From the NCBI RefSeq assembly GCF_041956535.1, contig NW_027192192.1, forward strand, positions 1-64,000: a stretch of DNA of 64,000 nt, written 5' to 3'. The notes beneath the pieces were generated by a model that saw only the letters and a list, made by a program, of their open reading frames with translations, was not told the DNA's origin and searched no databases. The stretch's first letter is position 1. Every line of letters starts with the position of its first letter. The stretch is from Calcarisporiella thermophila CBS 279.70. Taxonomy: Eukaryota > Calcarisporiellomycota. This document shows positions 41,165-52,740 of the stretch, piece after piece. The translations under genes were made by a program, and so were the position numbers.

Positions 41165-42378
41165 CTAGGAAAACGCGCCCCTTTTTCCGTGCCCAAACCG
41201 ACTCGACAAATCCGTCACGCTCTTCTGCACCATTGCTCGCCGCGTCCTGGAATCCACCACCTTCCGTGGAACATTGATATCCCGCTCGCGGTCCCACCCA
41301 CGTGATGCTGGCTCTTCCTCCTTCTGCGACTTGGCCCGTTGATCACGGTGCATATCCATTAGACTGCGGGAGCGGTTTTGTAGCTACACATGGTGGCAGT
41401 TAGAAGGTGCGAGGATGGGAGAGTGGGAACTGTATCTGGCACTTACATTGTACTCTTCTATTTGGCGGGCGTACTCCAAGTCGCGCCGACTAAGCTGAGG
41501 TTCTGGCTCAGGTTCCTTGCGCTTAGAGCCACTTTGTGGATTCTCCTAAGATCAGATTGGAATACATAGATCCCATTTAACATCTCTCCTTTGTACAAAA
41601 TTCCCATTAAGCATGCTCACTCTTAGTCGCTGCTCTCGTTCCTTTGGTGTCTCAAACCATTCTTGCGAAAGTTCAGCCTCTGTTGATGTTTTGGCAAACT
41701 GCCGCGCCCGCATGGGCTGGCCGGCTACAGGAATTCCGCTAACTTTCTTCTCGGGGGCCATAGTCATCCATTCACCACGCTTTGGCTTAGAATCTTCCTC
41801 CGAAAATTTATCTGGCTGAGATAATCGATGTTAGTGGGGGGAAGTAGAAAGCAAACGTCAAGAGAGAAGTTTACTCTTTCGAGCTTCTGCTTCATACGAG
41901 CTGCACGCTCTTCGAACTCAGCAATACGCGTTTCCATATCCTAAATTGAGGAAGTAAGGTCAAAAGTCAAGTCTATTCTTCCAAATATTAATGGAATTAC
42001 ATCTTTCTCTAGATTGGCTTCACTCGGAGGTGGCTTTGGACCTATAATGTCATCGTCGTCCTCCGCCGCATTCGCAATATAAGCTCTATCCTCGTTGAGA
42101 GGAGGGGGCACAGCAGGGCCATACACCTTCCGGTCAGTCTTACTTTTTCGTTCTTCAATTAGATCTGGTGGTAGTTCAGGGCAGAATGCAGCCTCATCGC
42201 TCTGCTCTTCGTCCTGCGTTCCAAATGGTTTGCTTTCATTTTCTGAAGAAGGCTTCAGGAAACCGGGAGGAAGCGCTGGACCGATGCCTACGTCTTCTTC
42301 CTCTTGAGCTGCTTCTTCGGGACTGTCTTCGCTCTTTCGGAGTAAATGTTCTGGGATCTGGGGTCCAATATTGGCCAT
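41165..42378 (-). CDS. GPALPP-motif protein (GPALPP1/DUF3752 family)
   Basis: Five exons (42378-42001, 41940-41875, 41815-41621, 41545-41447, 41383-41165) give 318 residues. Gly-Pro-X-Leu/Val-Pro-Pro motifs recur: IGPQIPEHL, IGPALPPGF, CPELPPDL, YGPAVPPPL, IGPKPPP, the signature of the family. The C-terminal half has KRGEWMTMAPEKK and the DUF3752 end: REQRL, then ISE-type helices and SLMDMHRDQRA...RDINVPRKVV...VQKSVTDLSSRF. The protein is acidic, then basic, and likely nuclear. The function of this eukaryotic family is not well established. Confidence 0.88.
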
Positions 42379-42989
42379 GATTAGCGACGTTATCCTCCGG
42401 AAATAGTAGAAATGCGTTAATACAAATTAGTTTAGGCATACTTGTGTGGCTGCGCCACGGAAGAATGATTTGGACCTGTTTTGACCTTTTTGTGGTGCTT
42501 CAAAAATTATTTTTTTTTCCTCTTATTTACGAAATTATTTTATTTTGCCGATTAGTTTTATAAATTAAAAGATTCAAGAAAGAATCTTCGTTTTCCTTCT
42601 CCATAACCTTCTCACTTTTCTGAAATCTTCTCGTTTCCAAATTCATTGGCCCATCTCTCTCTAAAGGCTGTATACTTCCACCATCAAATCCTACACGCAA
42701 GAGAAAGGGAAACAGAAGTTTGATCAAAAGAGGATATTGCTTGATTAACTTGCACATTCAGAAAAGGATAAAAAGTCAAGCAGGCAAGTGGGGTGACTCT
42801 CAAAGTGAAGCTTTAAAATCGACCTCGTAGGTATCCCTTCCCCCCCCCCCAACATCAAAGGGTTCAGAGCAAAAGAAAGGAATTCAAAAAGAATTGAAAG
42901 CGCGGGATACTCTGAATTTTTTTGGCCCAAAACGTCATTTGAAATTTTCCGATCCATTTTCAAAAAGAGAAATTCATACTGTCTCCGAG
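42379..42989. promoter_or_regulatory. Divergent intergenic region between GPALPP1 and Mei2-like genes
   Basis: About 610 bases separate the two divergent ATGs. A run of ten C residues (42841-42850) and long A/T runs are present. No TATA box is obvious. The minus-strand frames here (for example 42745-43029) are shadows. Confidence 0.35.
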
Positions 42990-45719
42990 ATGGAACGCAG
43001 AGATCAGAAGCCTCTACGGCATCATCCATATTCTAACTACGACCCTGAACGCAGACGTGGCGGTGGATACCGCGGAAACGCAGGAGACCGCTACATGCGG
43101 GATGATGGGTATGGTGGAGGAATGTATGGTGGTCGTGGAATGAAGCGTGGAGGTGGCCGGGGCCGTGGAGTTCGCGGCGGCCGTGGAAGAGGAAGAGGTG
43201 GGCATCGCCCCTATAATGAAGAAGAGCCGATGGAGGAGTGGAATGGTGCTGGCGGTGCAGAAGAGGAGTACTATCCAGAGGGTGCAGGATACGAGCATGG
43301 CTGGGAGCAGGGGCAAGAACATCTTCCCCAACAAGGAGCACCGGAAGATGGTGCATATAGAATTTTGTTTTTAAAAATGCTCTACCAACACTCATCCCAT
43401 CCTGTTTATATCTATCAAAATAGAATACGCACCTGGTGATGAAGATCCTGAAAAGAAACAGTTACCAGCCCATATTCAGTTCCGTATTCAACGTGAGCGT
43501 CCTTGCCGGACGCTATTTGTACGAAATCTTCATGTAAATGATGCTTCTACTCTTGGGAAACTTTATAGGGTGACACAAGTCTGATCTTTGCGTTTTTTAT
43601 TCTACAGCTATGGCAAGATGAAGAGGAAGTAGTTAATCTCTTCTCGCGATACGGTGAACTTAAAGACAAATTCAACCACATCAAGAAACGGGGAATGATG
43701 TTCCTAGTCTATGTAAGTAATCCTGTGAAAATTAAATTTTTAAAGTCGTACACTTTCAAAAACTTGATTTGCACGAACCTCTTCTCGGGTGTGGACCCCT
43801 CCTTCAAAAATTGGCTCGCCTGATCATTTTTGAAGCTGAAAACTCACCTTTCACTGCATCTTGAGAAACAATTCCTAACACAAATATCTCTCTCTTTTTC
43901 TCTTTTGCCTTGATTTTTTTTCACTCTGTTAAAAATTGGGGTTCATCCACATTACAGTATGACTTGCGGCATGCTGAGAAAGCGAAAGAAGAGTTACAGT
44001 CCTACGAATTGAACGGTCGAAAGGTAAAAAGCATAACTGAACAAAGCCTGAATGGGAAACACAAATACGAAATGATCTTTTTTCGCTAATATGCAAACCC
44101 ATCTCAAATGACTAGTTGGATGTCCACTTTTCACTCCCGAAACAAAATGAACTTGAGAGCGTCAGGTGTGGACGGGACAAGAATCAGGGCACCCTCTTTC
44201 TCACATTACAGGACTCAAAGGAGCCTCTTGACAATGATGAACTGCACGAATTCTTCTCACAATTTGGAGACGTGAAGGTAGTACGAGAGTACAAAGACAG
44301 CCCCTAGTGAGTGTTGAAAAATGATTTTCTCTCTCGATGCTCCCCTCCCGTTGGGAACGTTGCCAAACCAAAGCAATCCAAACAATCTCATTCCTGTTTA
44401 AATTTATAGCCAACGATTCATTGAGTTCTATGATAGTCGAGGTTGCAATGCGGCATATGACGCAGTGCTAGGAAGAGAGTGGCATGGAGGAAAATTGGAT
44501 GCCAAAATTACCTGGGATATATCCGCCAAGGACCGCGCTGAGCTGGCGGCAGCTCGACAGCGTGTCGAGGGCAAGTACCGGGAGCAGCGAGAAGGTGCGC
44601 GAGAGTGGGAGCGCTCTGATCGCGATCGATATGATGACCGAGAATGGGAACAGGGCGGTGGGCGTGGTTACGAGCGGGGGCGAGATTGGGAACGCGGTCC
44701 TGGGTACGAACGTGACGCACGGAGAGACTACTATGGGCGTGAAGAAGGCTACGACCGATATGGAGGCTATGACCGACGGGAAGGTGAGGCACAGGCGGGC
44801 ACTAATTATGGTTGCAATCTAGTTAATTAATCTTGTATTATTGTTTTACAGATTTTGACCGACGTTATCCTCAAGGTGACCGGTATGGAGATCGTTATGG
44901 CTATGATGGTGTGTATTCCTTTTGACTTTTTATCCTAGTCCTTTACCAACCATTCGATCTTTTTTTATCATCCTTAGGCTCACAACGTTTCCCACCTCCA
45001 ATGCAGCCTCCCAATCCGATGATGCCTCCTTACGCGCAGCCGCAACCACAGCAGCGGCCACCCGCCATCCCGGCAGCTGGTGCTGCAGCATTAAATATGA
45101 CGGAGCAACAACGCCTTGAGCAGGCGCAAAAAGTCCAGCAGGTAAGAGTTCATTTTTCTCCCCCTCTCTCTCGAGAACCACCTCATACTATTTCGATTTG
45201 TAGTTGCTTGCGGTGCTTGGTGGACAGGCCCAAAATCCTGCTCCCCCCAATACCCTTGCTACTCCTGGCCTCCCTGGATTCCCTGTCCCAGCGGCGCAAC
45301 CGTACCCTGGGACAGCTCCTCTTCCAATGAATGCACAGCCACCCGTGAATCAGATAGCAGCTCAGACGCAGCAGCTGCTTCAGATGTTGGCATCGGCACA
45401 GCAGCAACAACAACAGCAGCAGCCCCAGCAGCCGACACCTCCTCAGCCTTCGGCCGCTCAACAGCTCCAACAGATGACCCCAGCACAACTACAGAGCTTA
45501 GCACAGACACCCATGCAAGCCCTTTCACAGCATCCGCCCTCCTCAGCACAACCTCCACAGCAGTCCCTCACATCACAACCACAAGCACCAGGCGCCACCG
45601 CCGCTGGAGCTCAAGTCGCGCAATTATTGCAATTAATACAACAGCAACAACAGCAGCAACAACGAACACAGCCGCCTCCAGGAGGCCAGAAACCACCCGT
45701 ACTGGGGCCCCAAAAGTAA
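42990..45719 (+). CDS. Mei2-like RNA-binding protein with two RRMs and a Gln-rich tail
   Basis: Nine exons (42990-43350, 43424-43533, 43608-43712, 43958-44023, 44116-44306, 44410-44783, 44852-44908, 44978-45141, 45204-45719) give 647 residues. Layout: Arg/Gly-rich N-terminus (about 1-120), RRM1 (RTLFVRNL...KKRGMMFLVYYDLRHAEKA...LNGRKLDVHFS), RRM2 (GTLFLTLQD...DELHEFFSQFGDVKVV...QRFIEFYDSRGCNAAYD), an Arg/Glu/Tyr-rich segment, and a Pro/Gln-rich tail with polyGln runs (coded near 45403-45430 and 45643-45663). The third, C-terminal RRM of fission-yeast Mei2 is absent. Mei2 homologues drive meiosis or differentiation by binding RNA; this link is by family. Some introns (for example 43713-43957) are long for the window. 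Confidence 0.85.
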
Positions 45720-45936
45720 CCAGATCATGTTGTTATCTCTCCACTTTATACACCCTTCACCTTTTGTATCATGCAATTTACTCCATGGAATTTATTTTTC
45801 TTTTTGTTTTCTTTGGTTGGGTATGGTGCCTTTCTTTTTTATCAAGGAGGTTTGGTCTTTTTTATAATTCTTTTCTTTTATTGAATTTCCTAATATATAT
45901 ACTTTATCAATGTTACTTTCTAGTAATAAACTCTTT

Positions 45937-46967
45937 TCAATTATGTACTCTTTTTTTTTGGCTCGTAGCAAAAAGATAAAAACTGTTTAAGTATATAAAT
46001 GCATACAGTTTACTAGTCTCCAGTGGTTTGGCTAATGAAGCTTGTGATTTTGAACAAAGCTCGAGCGCAACGAATTGACGCTCAAAGAGACGCGCTGGAA
46101 TATCGTCCGGGTGAAGAAAAGTGCAAACTTCGAGTATCGGCAATGCTTCCGGAATTTCTCGCACACGATCGAAAGATATATTCCAAACGGTTGCTATTGT
46201 GTGATCATAGTCACCTAGTGATTCCTCACTCCTATACGAAAGCAGTTTCTCTTGATTTCTTTTAGCTGATCAAGATAGTTCTGGAAAGAGGAAGCTGTGT
46301 TTTCGATATACGCGCGCGCAAGCTCTATCGCAAGAGGCATAAACTCGAATTGCGCCACTATCTGGTAAGCGTGATGGAACCGAGCACTCTCTCGATCAAT
46401 TGTATGCATTTCTTGGCCAAGTAGTGCCAAGAGAGCTTCTTCTTCCTTCATAATTCCCACACTAATAACCGTAGCATACCTAAATGGGATCGGTCCGCGA
46501 GTAGTAAGGATGATATACCCACCTTCACGAGGTAACATTCTAAACATCTGTTTGGCAATTCTGTCGTCCAAGTTGTCCAAGAGAAGAAGGCACTTCGAGT
46601 GTGTTTCAAGCCAATCTCGAACCCATTTGATAATTGTATCCTCCGATTTTTCTTCTAATACCATTTCTGGTATACCAAGGTGTATTGCAAGACCGCGGAA
46701 AGAGTCGGCTGCCATGGTCCAACTGTCGACTTTGAGCCAGAATACGAAATCAAACTCTTTACGATGAGCATAGCAAAAATGCAACATAAGTTGGGTCTTT
46801 CCCATCCCACCTAACCCACTGAGCGCTGCGATTTTGCAGCCTCCACTAGAACCTGTGAAAAGGGCATCTTCGATCTTTTTGGAAATATCAGGACGCTCAA
46901 CGAAGGCCTTATTTTCATGTGGAACGCCATAAACGGCGGTTTTGGCTTCTTTGTCCTGGTTCGTCAT
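45937..46967 (-). pseudogene. NB-ARC (STAND) gene with intact P-loop, frameshifted and truncated
   Basis: The frame 46967-46215 encodes a good NB-ARC: MTNQDKEAKTAVYGVPHEN leader, LSGLGGMGKTQLM P-loop (residues 50-61), LLLLDNLDDR Walker B region, IILTTRGPIPF sensor and EFMPLAIELARAY (GLPL-type) block. A single-base shift in an A-rich stretch near 46262 ends it early; the next frame (down to 45937) restores the expected NB-ARC tail (NISFDRVREIPEALPILEVCTFLHPDDIPARLF). The coding match then breaks at about 46015 with no TPR or ankyrin part. The shift could also be a sequencing error, but the missing sensor domain argues for decay. Confidence 0.78.
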
Positions 46968-47046
46968 TTTTGCAAAGTTCCATGCCTCTGATTAATGCAA
47001 AAAAAAAAAAAATTAGTTTATTGACCTCTCCTTTTTAAATTACTAT

Positions 47047-47145
47047 ATACCTAAAAAAAGTTATAGTTATTGTTTCCAACGTTAATATATGCTCCGGTTT
47101 CGCCGTGTACATTTCCCCTGATATTGGATGTTTGAGAGGAGATTT
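47047..47145 (-). other. Possible upstream exon with Gly/Asn-rich motif
   Basis: Minus-strand frame upstream of the 46.9 kb NB-ARC start, bounded by stops, encodes QISSQTSNIRGNVHGETG then AYINVGNNNYNFF. It has no ATG, and a following GTATAT donor with a later AATCAG acceptor near 46989 would be needed to join it to the NB-ARC part; phase does not fit cleanly. The GN-rich pattern resembles short N-terminal amyloid-type motifs of fungal NLRs, so it may be the remnant of such an exon. Confidence 0.3.
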
Positions 47146-47639
47146 GGCCAAGTTTGGTCGGAATAATGGATTATAATAGCATTGGTTTTTGATATTTTGT
47201 TGTTTGCTGATAATTAACATTATGAAAAAGTGCTCCAATTGCTCAGGTTATTGCAGTTTTTAGTTGGAAATAAGATTTCTGCATTATAAGCCTCTTCGGT
47301 GCCACTAAACTGCAGCTTTCTATATGATTGTCTTTGAATATTGATGTTATAAAAAGGTTTTTCTAAAGCACCAAAAACTAGCTGCCAATTATGTTTCAAT
47401 CCTTGTTCCACTTTAAGATTGGCCTAGTCAGTTTACTGGACAAGAGGAGGATGGCCAGATACTAGTATGCTTTATTGTTCATTGGGAAAGGGTGATAAAA
47501 AAAACTATACAGGTACAATGAAAATAAAAAGAAGCATCTTCATGTTCTGCGTACAAAGTGAAATAGAAGAAGGGAAAAGGAGGAAACAAGGAGGTAGGGA
47601 ATAGATTAATAAGTAGAAAAAAAAAAGGTGAGCAGGAGA
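47146..47639. other. AT-rich intergenic stretch
   Basis: No gene is supported. Open frames at 47220-47411 on the minus strand have no motif. Confidence 0.35.
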
Positions 47640-49241
47640 TCAAAAATACACTCGCATGGCTTGATTGGGAGTCGATTCAGAGGGACAGTAGGGGCACTTG
47701 AATCGCACGCTGTTCCCTCGGCTTAACCGCCCAAGACTTTCGCGACAGATAACATGACCGCACGTCAACATCATCGGCGGGTTTTCCTCTGTCCCTTGCT
47801 CTTTGCTGACAGGGCAGGCGAAGATGGAATGGAATCGAAGATCCTCCGCGAGGGGGATCTCCACCGGAAGCTCGTCGGCCTGACTCCACTCGTTCTTTGT
47901 CTCGCGCATGATAGTGAACATCTTGATGATGGTAGGCAGGGCGGTGGTTCCCACGGTGACGGTGATGTAGAGAGGGGATTCGGCGGGGAGCCCCAGCAGG
48001 CGACAGAAATCGGTGGTGAAGGCGTGCTGAATATCCGACCAGTAGGAGGGCGAGAGAAGGTCGGCATAGGGCGAGCGGTCCAGACGGGAAAGGAAAAGCA
48101 ACGAACACATGAGCCGTTGTATCTCTATTGAGCCCGGCAGAAAAAAAAAAGTCAGTTTAGAAGACCGTTATGAAAGCTATTGTTACAAAACTCGGCCAGC
48201 AGATAGGCAAATAGGACGCATACCGTGCATATGTGTCTCTGCAAACTGGCCGAAGCTGATCTTGGAGTAGGCCAGAGCCTCTTCACATCCTACCGTAGTC
48301 ACCAGCTGGATAAAGCGCAGTTTGTGCAGGTCAAACTCTAATGTGCTTCCGAGAGCTTGGAGCTGCTCGTGTTTTGATTTAGCCCAGCTATGAAACGGAG
48401 AGAAAATCTGGGTTCAACTAAAGTCTTGGAGGTTGTAACAGAAGGAGAGGGCATACGTACTTTAGAGCGGGTTCGAGGTTCTTGGCTTTGAGGGCGGCGA
48501 GGATATGATACATTTCCATGAACTGCTCTTGAAGTTCATTTGGTATATCTAGATGAGCCTCCTAAATACAACATTATATGCCACAGCATTAATAACGCAG
48601 AAAATATTTATAAAAAAAATGCTCATTTCTCAAAAAAGGAAATGGCGTCGGAATCACATACTTGAATGAAAGAATTGGCAAGTTCAAACTGGCCCTGCCG
48701 TATCAGGTGCATGGCCACAGTGCGATTCAAAATGTCTTCCTTGCCCCTAAATGCTTCGGGATTGTTACCCACTGCCAGCTCTTGCTTAAATTTCTACAAG
48801 ATCCGGTTCGCCAGCATAAAGATTAGTTTATAAATAGAGTTATGGTGGAGAAGCGAGAGAAAAAACGAAGAGCATCTATGCACCTTATCTATTGCCTTTC
48901 CATATTTGCTCAGTGCACTATGGAATTCTTTTTGATCATCTGTGATCTGTGCGGAGGTTTCCTTGATCGTCTTGGAGAGGTTAGCGAGCGACACAGCAGT
49001 CGATCCTGAGAGAATGAAATAGTGGTTGCGACGTTAGTATTCAATATCTGACTCGCAGACGGAGGAAATGTAATGAAGGCGATTGTTTCGTTTCCTAAAA
49101 ATCATTACCTTCACCAGATAAAATTCTCTCCTTGGTACTTTCCAGAGCGGCAATCAACCCATCTAAACGGTCTTGATACAGTTTAGATACGGATGTCTGT
49201 TTCTTTTGTACACGCTCAAATTCTTTTGTAAGAGCTTCCAT
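47640..49241 (-). CDS. RMD5: GID/CTLH E3 ligase RING subunit Rmd5/Gid2
   Basis: Six exons (49241-49109, 49005-48884, 48793-48662, 48561-48461, 48387-48224, 48124-47640) with matching phases; 378 residues, close to the usual length. N-terminal coiled coil, then a LisH-like stretch (VAMHLIRQGQFELANSFI), CTLH region (ELQEQFMEMYHILAALKAKNLEPAL) and CRA region, then the degenerate RING: FACPVSKEQGTEENPPMML, TCGHVICRESLGRLS, FKCPYCPSE. The Rmd5 family RING lacks one cysteine pair, as here. In yeast the complex ubiquitinates gluconeogenic enzymes with a partner RING (Fyv10/Gid9). Role follows from the family. Confidence 0.9.
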
Positions 49242-49656
49242 GGCACTGTCTATAATGGGAACTAAAAGTCGTTCTATCCGACTTGCGGCAAAAATCCTTG
49301 CAAAAGGACTCTCTTCCTGTGACTGCGCCGCGTGAATTCCGCGTGGTCTATTTTTTCATGTCACGACTGGGTGGCTCCTTCCTTTCCTTGTAGGATGGAT
49401 TCTCATAAAAAGGCACCAAATACATATATACTTGTATTTTGTAGAGGGAAACAAGACATCAGAGTATATGTACACGATGGTGATAAACTGTACATCAAGC
49501 AAAATAGGAAAAAAAGAAAAACATCACCACCACAAATAAAAACTGAAGCTCAAGAAATAATAAAAAGCAAGGGGTGCTCAAAATAGGTTCAGGGGAAAAG
49601 AAAATGCCAATGAAGAGGAAGATGAGATGACCACTGCAAGTGTTAAAAATAAGCAT

Positions 49657-50830
49657 CTAAACCAGGATAAGCTCGCTGTCTACTCCCTTTGAGGATTTAG
49701 GGATATCGCCTTTTTGCCCCTCTATGACTGCCCAGGATGAATAGCTGAGGGTTTCGGCCGCTCTGGTCGAAGGATAGGAATCAAAAGAGGAGGACGATGG
49801 AGATTCGCTCAAACAAGTATCGTCTGCAAAAGAGGGGGCATTGCAAGAGGATATTGGAGAAATCTCATAGGATATGGGAGAGCGGGTGAGCTTGGGGCAT
49901 TCTCGAAAAGCCTTTCGCAGTTCATCAATCTGGATGCGCTTTTGTGGGTCAAGAGTGAAAATTCGCAGCAATAAATTAACGACATGGCTGCTCAACAAGA
50001 GCCGGGAGGAAAGGAATTGTGCCGGAGCGGCAAGGAAGGCGCAGAAGGCCGGATCCTTTGCGCTGGCGACTCTCCAGGGATTGCGACCACAAATAAGGTT
50101 AATCAGGATCACCCCAAGAGACCAGATATCATTTGGAGCGGTGGCATAAGGTTTGCAGGTGGAAGTGTCGAAACCGCCAAGGCACTCTAAAAGTGGCAAG
50201 TTTTAAGAAGCGTTAGATGTCGTATCGTCTACAGGGACATGAAGCATGGGAGAAGAAGAGCAGGGACGGACACTCACCAGGGGAATAGTAGAACTGGCTT
50301 CCACAACCGAATTCCATGGACCATTCCTCGTCGGTGGCCAATCCAAAATCACCCAACTTGATGACATCGTCCTCGAACACCATAATATTTTCAGTCTTCA
50401 AATCTCGGTGGTAAATACCCCGTGAATGGCAGTATGCAACAGCATTAATCAGCTGCTCGAACACTCTTCTGACCGCTTTTTCGTCGCCAATGAATCTCCC
50501 TCTTTCAGCAATGGCGGTAAACAAGTCCCCCTCAGGGGCGTACTCAAGCACAAGAAAGAGGCCAAGAGAAGTTTGAATGACCTTTTGAAGCGGAAGAATG
50601 TTGGGGTGATTTAAGCATCCATGGATCCGGACTTCGCGAGTGTGCAGATAATTCTGTCGTGGAGTGCCGACCATGGGCAGGTGTTTGATAGCAACATACT
50701 CTTGGGTGAGGAGATTTCGCGCAAGATAGACGCATCCGTACGCACCCTCGCCCAAAATATCCATGAGCTCGAGAGTACCTGCGCCTAGCCGAACGCCGAC
50801 TAGACTGCTCCTTGAAAGAGTTGGTGCCAT
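49657..50830 (-). CDS. Ran1/Pat1-type serine/threonine kinase
   Basis: Two exons (50830-50278 and 50186-49657) joined by a 91-nt intron give 360 residues. It has a complete kinase core: GEGAYGCV glycine loop (residues 27-34), VAIKH lysine 49, YHRDLKTEN (140-147), DFGLA (161-165), a GCGSQFYYSP/ECLGG activation-loop end (only whole after splicing), and DIWSLGVILINLICGRNPW. The HRDLKTEN and GCGS..Y.SPEC forms are like those of the Ran1/Ksp1/Sks1 fungal kinase group. A Ser-rich tail follows (about 280-360). In fission yeast Ran1 (Pat1) represses meiosis by phosphorylating Mei2; whether this kinase does that is not shown. A second kinase of the group cannot be excluded elsewhere in the genome. Confidence 0.85.
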
Positions 50831-52455
50831 AGGTCCAGGATAATTCTGGGAATTACAGAGGGGGAAGGAGAAGGGGTTGGAGTTCCGCTAGTCAGTGTAA
50901 GCAGAGGAGAGAGGCCATAAGCCAGAAGTTAATGTTGGATGGAGAAGAGGGAGAAGAGGGAGAAGAGGGAGAAGAGGAGGAGAAAAAAACAGGGGCGAGG
51001 AATGGGTTTTAACTAGCACTCTTCCTCGGGCGTGTATTTGTTTATAGATTAGATTTGGGCAACAACTCCCAATACAATGGGAGCATGAGGGGGGGAAAAA
51101 CCCTTATTTATTTATCATTATTTCATTAAGTGCATTGGATTTAATACTACCAAATCCGGGGTTGCATAGACCTAACAGGTTTCGTTATTTTCCAGGAGGC
51201 CACGACAGGAGAGGTTTGTGTGAAATGCGTTTTTCTCCAATGGCTCCAATGTGGCGGTCCGGGCTGATCCTTAACAAATTGTGCTATCTCTCAGTTGGAA
51301 GAAACCCGGATGACACTGAGATCAATGCCAATCTCTTCTCTTCCGCAATTTTCCCGCCTCTTCCATCTGTTTCCATGGGCCTAATAGTACTGCGGTAGTA
51401 CTGGATTTCTGATCGCGTAAGAAACCGGAACGGATCAAGGGTGCCCAACTCTCTTGATTATTGCCATCGAAACAACCGCTTAGCTGAGGTGGTCTTCTTA
51501 GGATGCTTGACACCACTGCAGAACCGGTCTTTCATTTCCTCCTACCCTCCGTTTCATTGTTAGTTTGTAAAACAAAAAATAGAAGAGTTTGCCCGGTCGC
51601 TTTTGACGTAATTCTCTACGGTCCCTTGCTTGCAATGCATCCACGGTAGGGCGATAATTGTTCTCGAAAAATTGCACTTGAGCGCCCAACTTATCGAAAA
51701 ATGAAAGTAGGATAAATCCCGGGGAGCATGGCATCATCCCAACTGCGCATTTGTATAAAAATGGAAGTTATTAAATTTGGCCGTCCTGCAGTGGTCGTCG
51801 TCTGAATTTTTCCCAGATTCATCTCCAATTCAAAAAACCCTTCCTCAGCTCTCCATAAGAGCCATGAATTTAACTACTTCACCTTCCCTCTTCAAGACTA
51901 GTCCAGAACTGGTCGTTTTCATTACCTAGGATGTCATGCCGGCCATTACGACACGGTGCATGTGGAGGTGGAGGGGGCGAGATTTTAGGGGAAGAGCCGC
52001 ACCACGAAAAATCAAGTGCAGTGCAAGTGTTTCGGGCTGAACCATTCTTGTCCCATGGCTTTCCATGCTATTCCATGCTCTTCTTTTTCCTTCCATAGAC
52101 CAGTGACGTGAGAATGACAAGATCCAGCATCTAGGAATCTCCATACTGAAAGTTGGGCTTGGAAGGAGTGTGTGTATGTGTTCCAACCGAGCCTCCTACA
52201 CCGGGTGGAGGAACTGGGCAAATCGCGGCGGCCCGTCTTTTTTCACCCTCCCAATATTGCTCAGCGGCCTAGCCTCCTCCCACAGATGAGGCCGGGAGAA
52301 GGTTTGGGAGCGGGAAAAGCGACAATATCGCTCAGTCAGCTTAGTGCTCGGCGGTGTCAGACCTCGCGTCCATCTCGTTCCGTTATGAATTAAGAAACGC
52401 TCCTCAAAAATAGATCACCTCAACCTTGAACAAATGGATGAGTGTAAATTTAGAC
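50831..52455. other. Gene-poor region right of the kinase gene
   Basis: No gene is supported. The kinase leader includes a short tandem GAGAAGAGG repeat (about 50940-50985, + strand). Open frames at 51135-52393 have no motif. Confidence 0.4.
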
Positions 52456-52740
52456 TCATTTCTCATATCTCTGACCTCTTGTATCCGTCGGGCTATTAGT
52501 CATAGAAGGGGAAAGAAAAACACCAGAGATAGCACATATATAGCCATATAGAAGATTAAAACTGTAGAAGGGGCTAGTAGGTTGGAAGGGGGAGGCTGCG
52601 TTTCTTCTTAGAAATTCCAAGGTTTTGGAGTGCACGTCATGTTTATTGGGCCATAGATCGCTTTCCCGTTGTCTTCTGGCGGGGAGAGAATCTTCAGTGC
52701 CGCCAAGAGATGAAGGAAGTGGACGGTTATGCTGCGCCAC
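52456..52740 (-). CDS. Hypothetical small protein
   Basis: A 94-codon frame with ATG at 52740; it starts MAQHNRPLPSSLGGTEDSLP and has a basic, helical-looking middle (VHSKTLEFLRRNAAS) and a Phe/Tyr-rich hydrophobic stretch (FYSFNLLYGYICAISGVF). A possible 3' intron (GTGCTATC...CTAATAG) would change the last 20 residues. A pyrimidine-rich promoter-like stretch lies upstream (52830-52950, + strand). I do not recognise a family, and it may be chance. Confidence 0.3.
   Translation of the reverse strand: MAQHNRPLPSSLGGTEDSLPARRQRESDLWPNKHDVHSKTLEFLRRNAASPFQPTSPFYSFNLLYGYICAISGVFLSPSMTNSPTDTRGQRYEK

Noticed and set aside
43014-43395. Minus-strand frames opposite the Arg/Gly-rich start of the Mei2-like gene
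   Set aside because: They are shadows of biased RG codons and cross the splice site.
45259-45558. Antisense Leu/Val/Ala-rich frames opposite the Gln-rich tail of the Mei2-like gene
   Set aside because: They are the reverse reading of Gln codon runs and have no family features.
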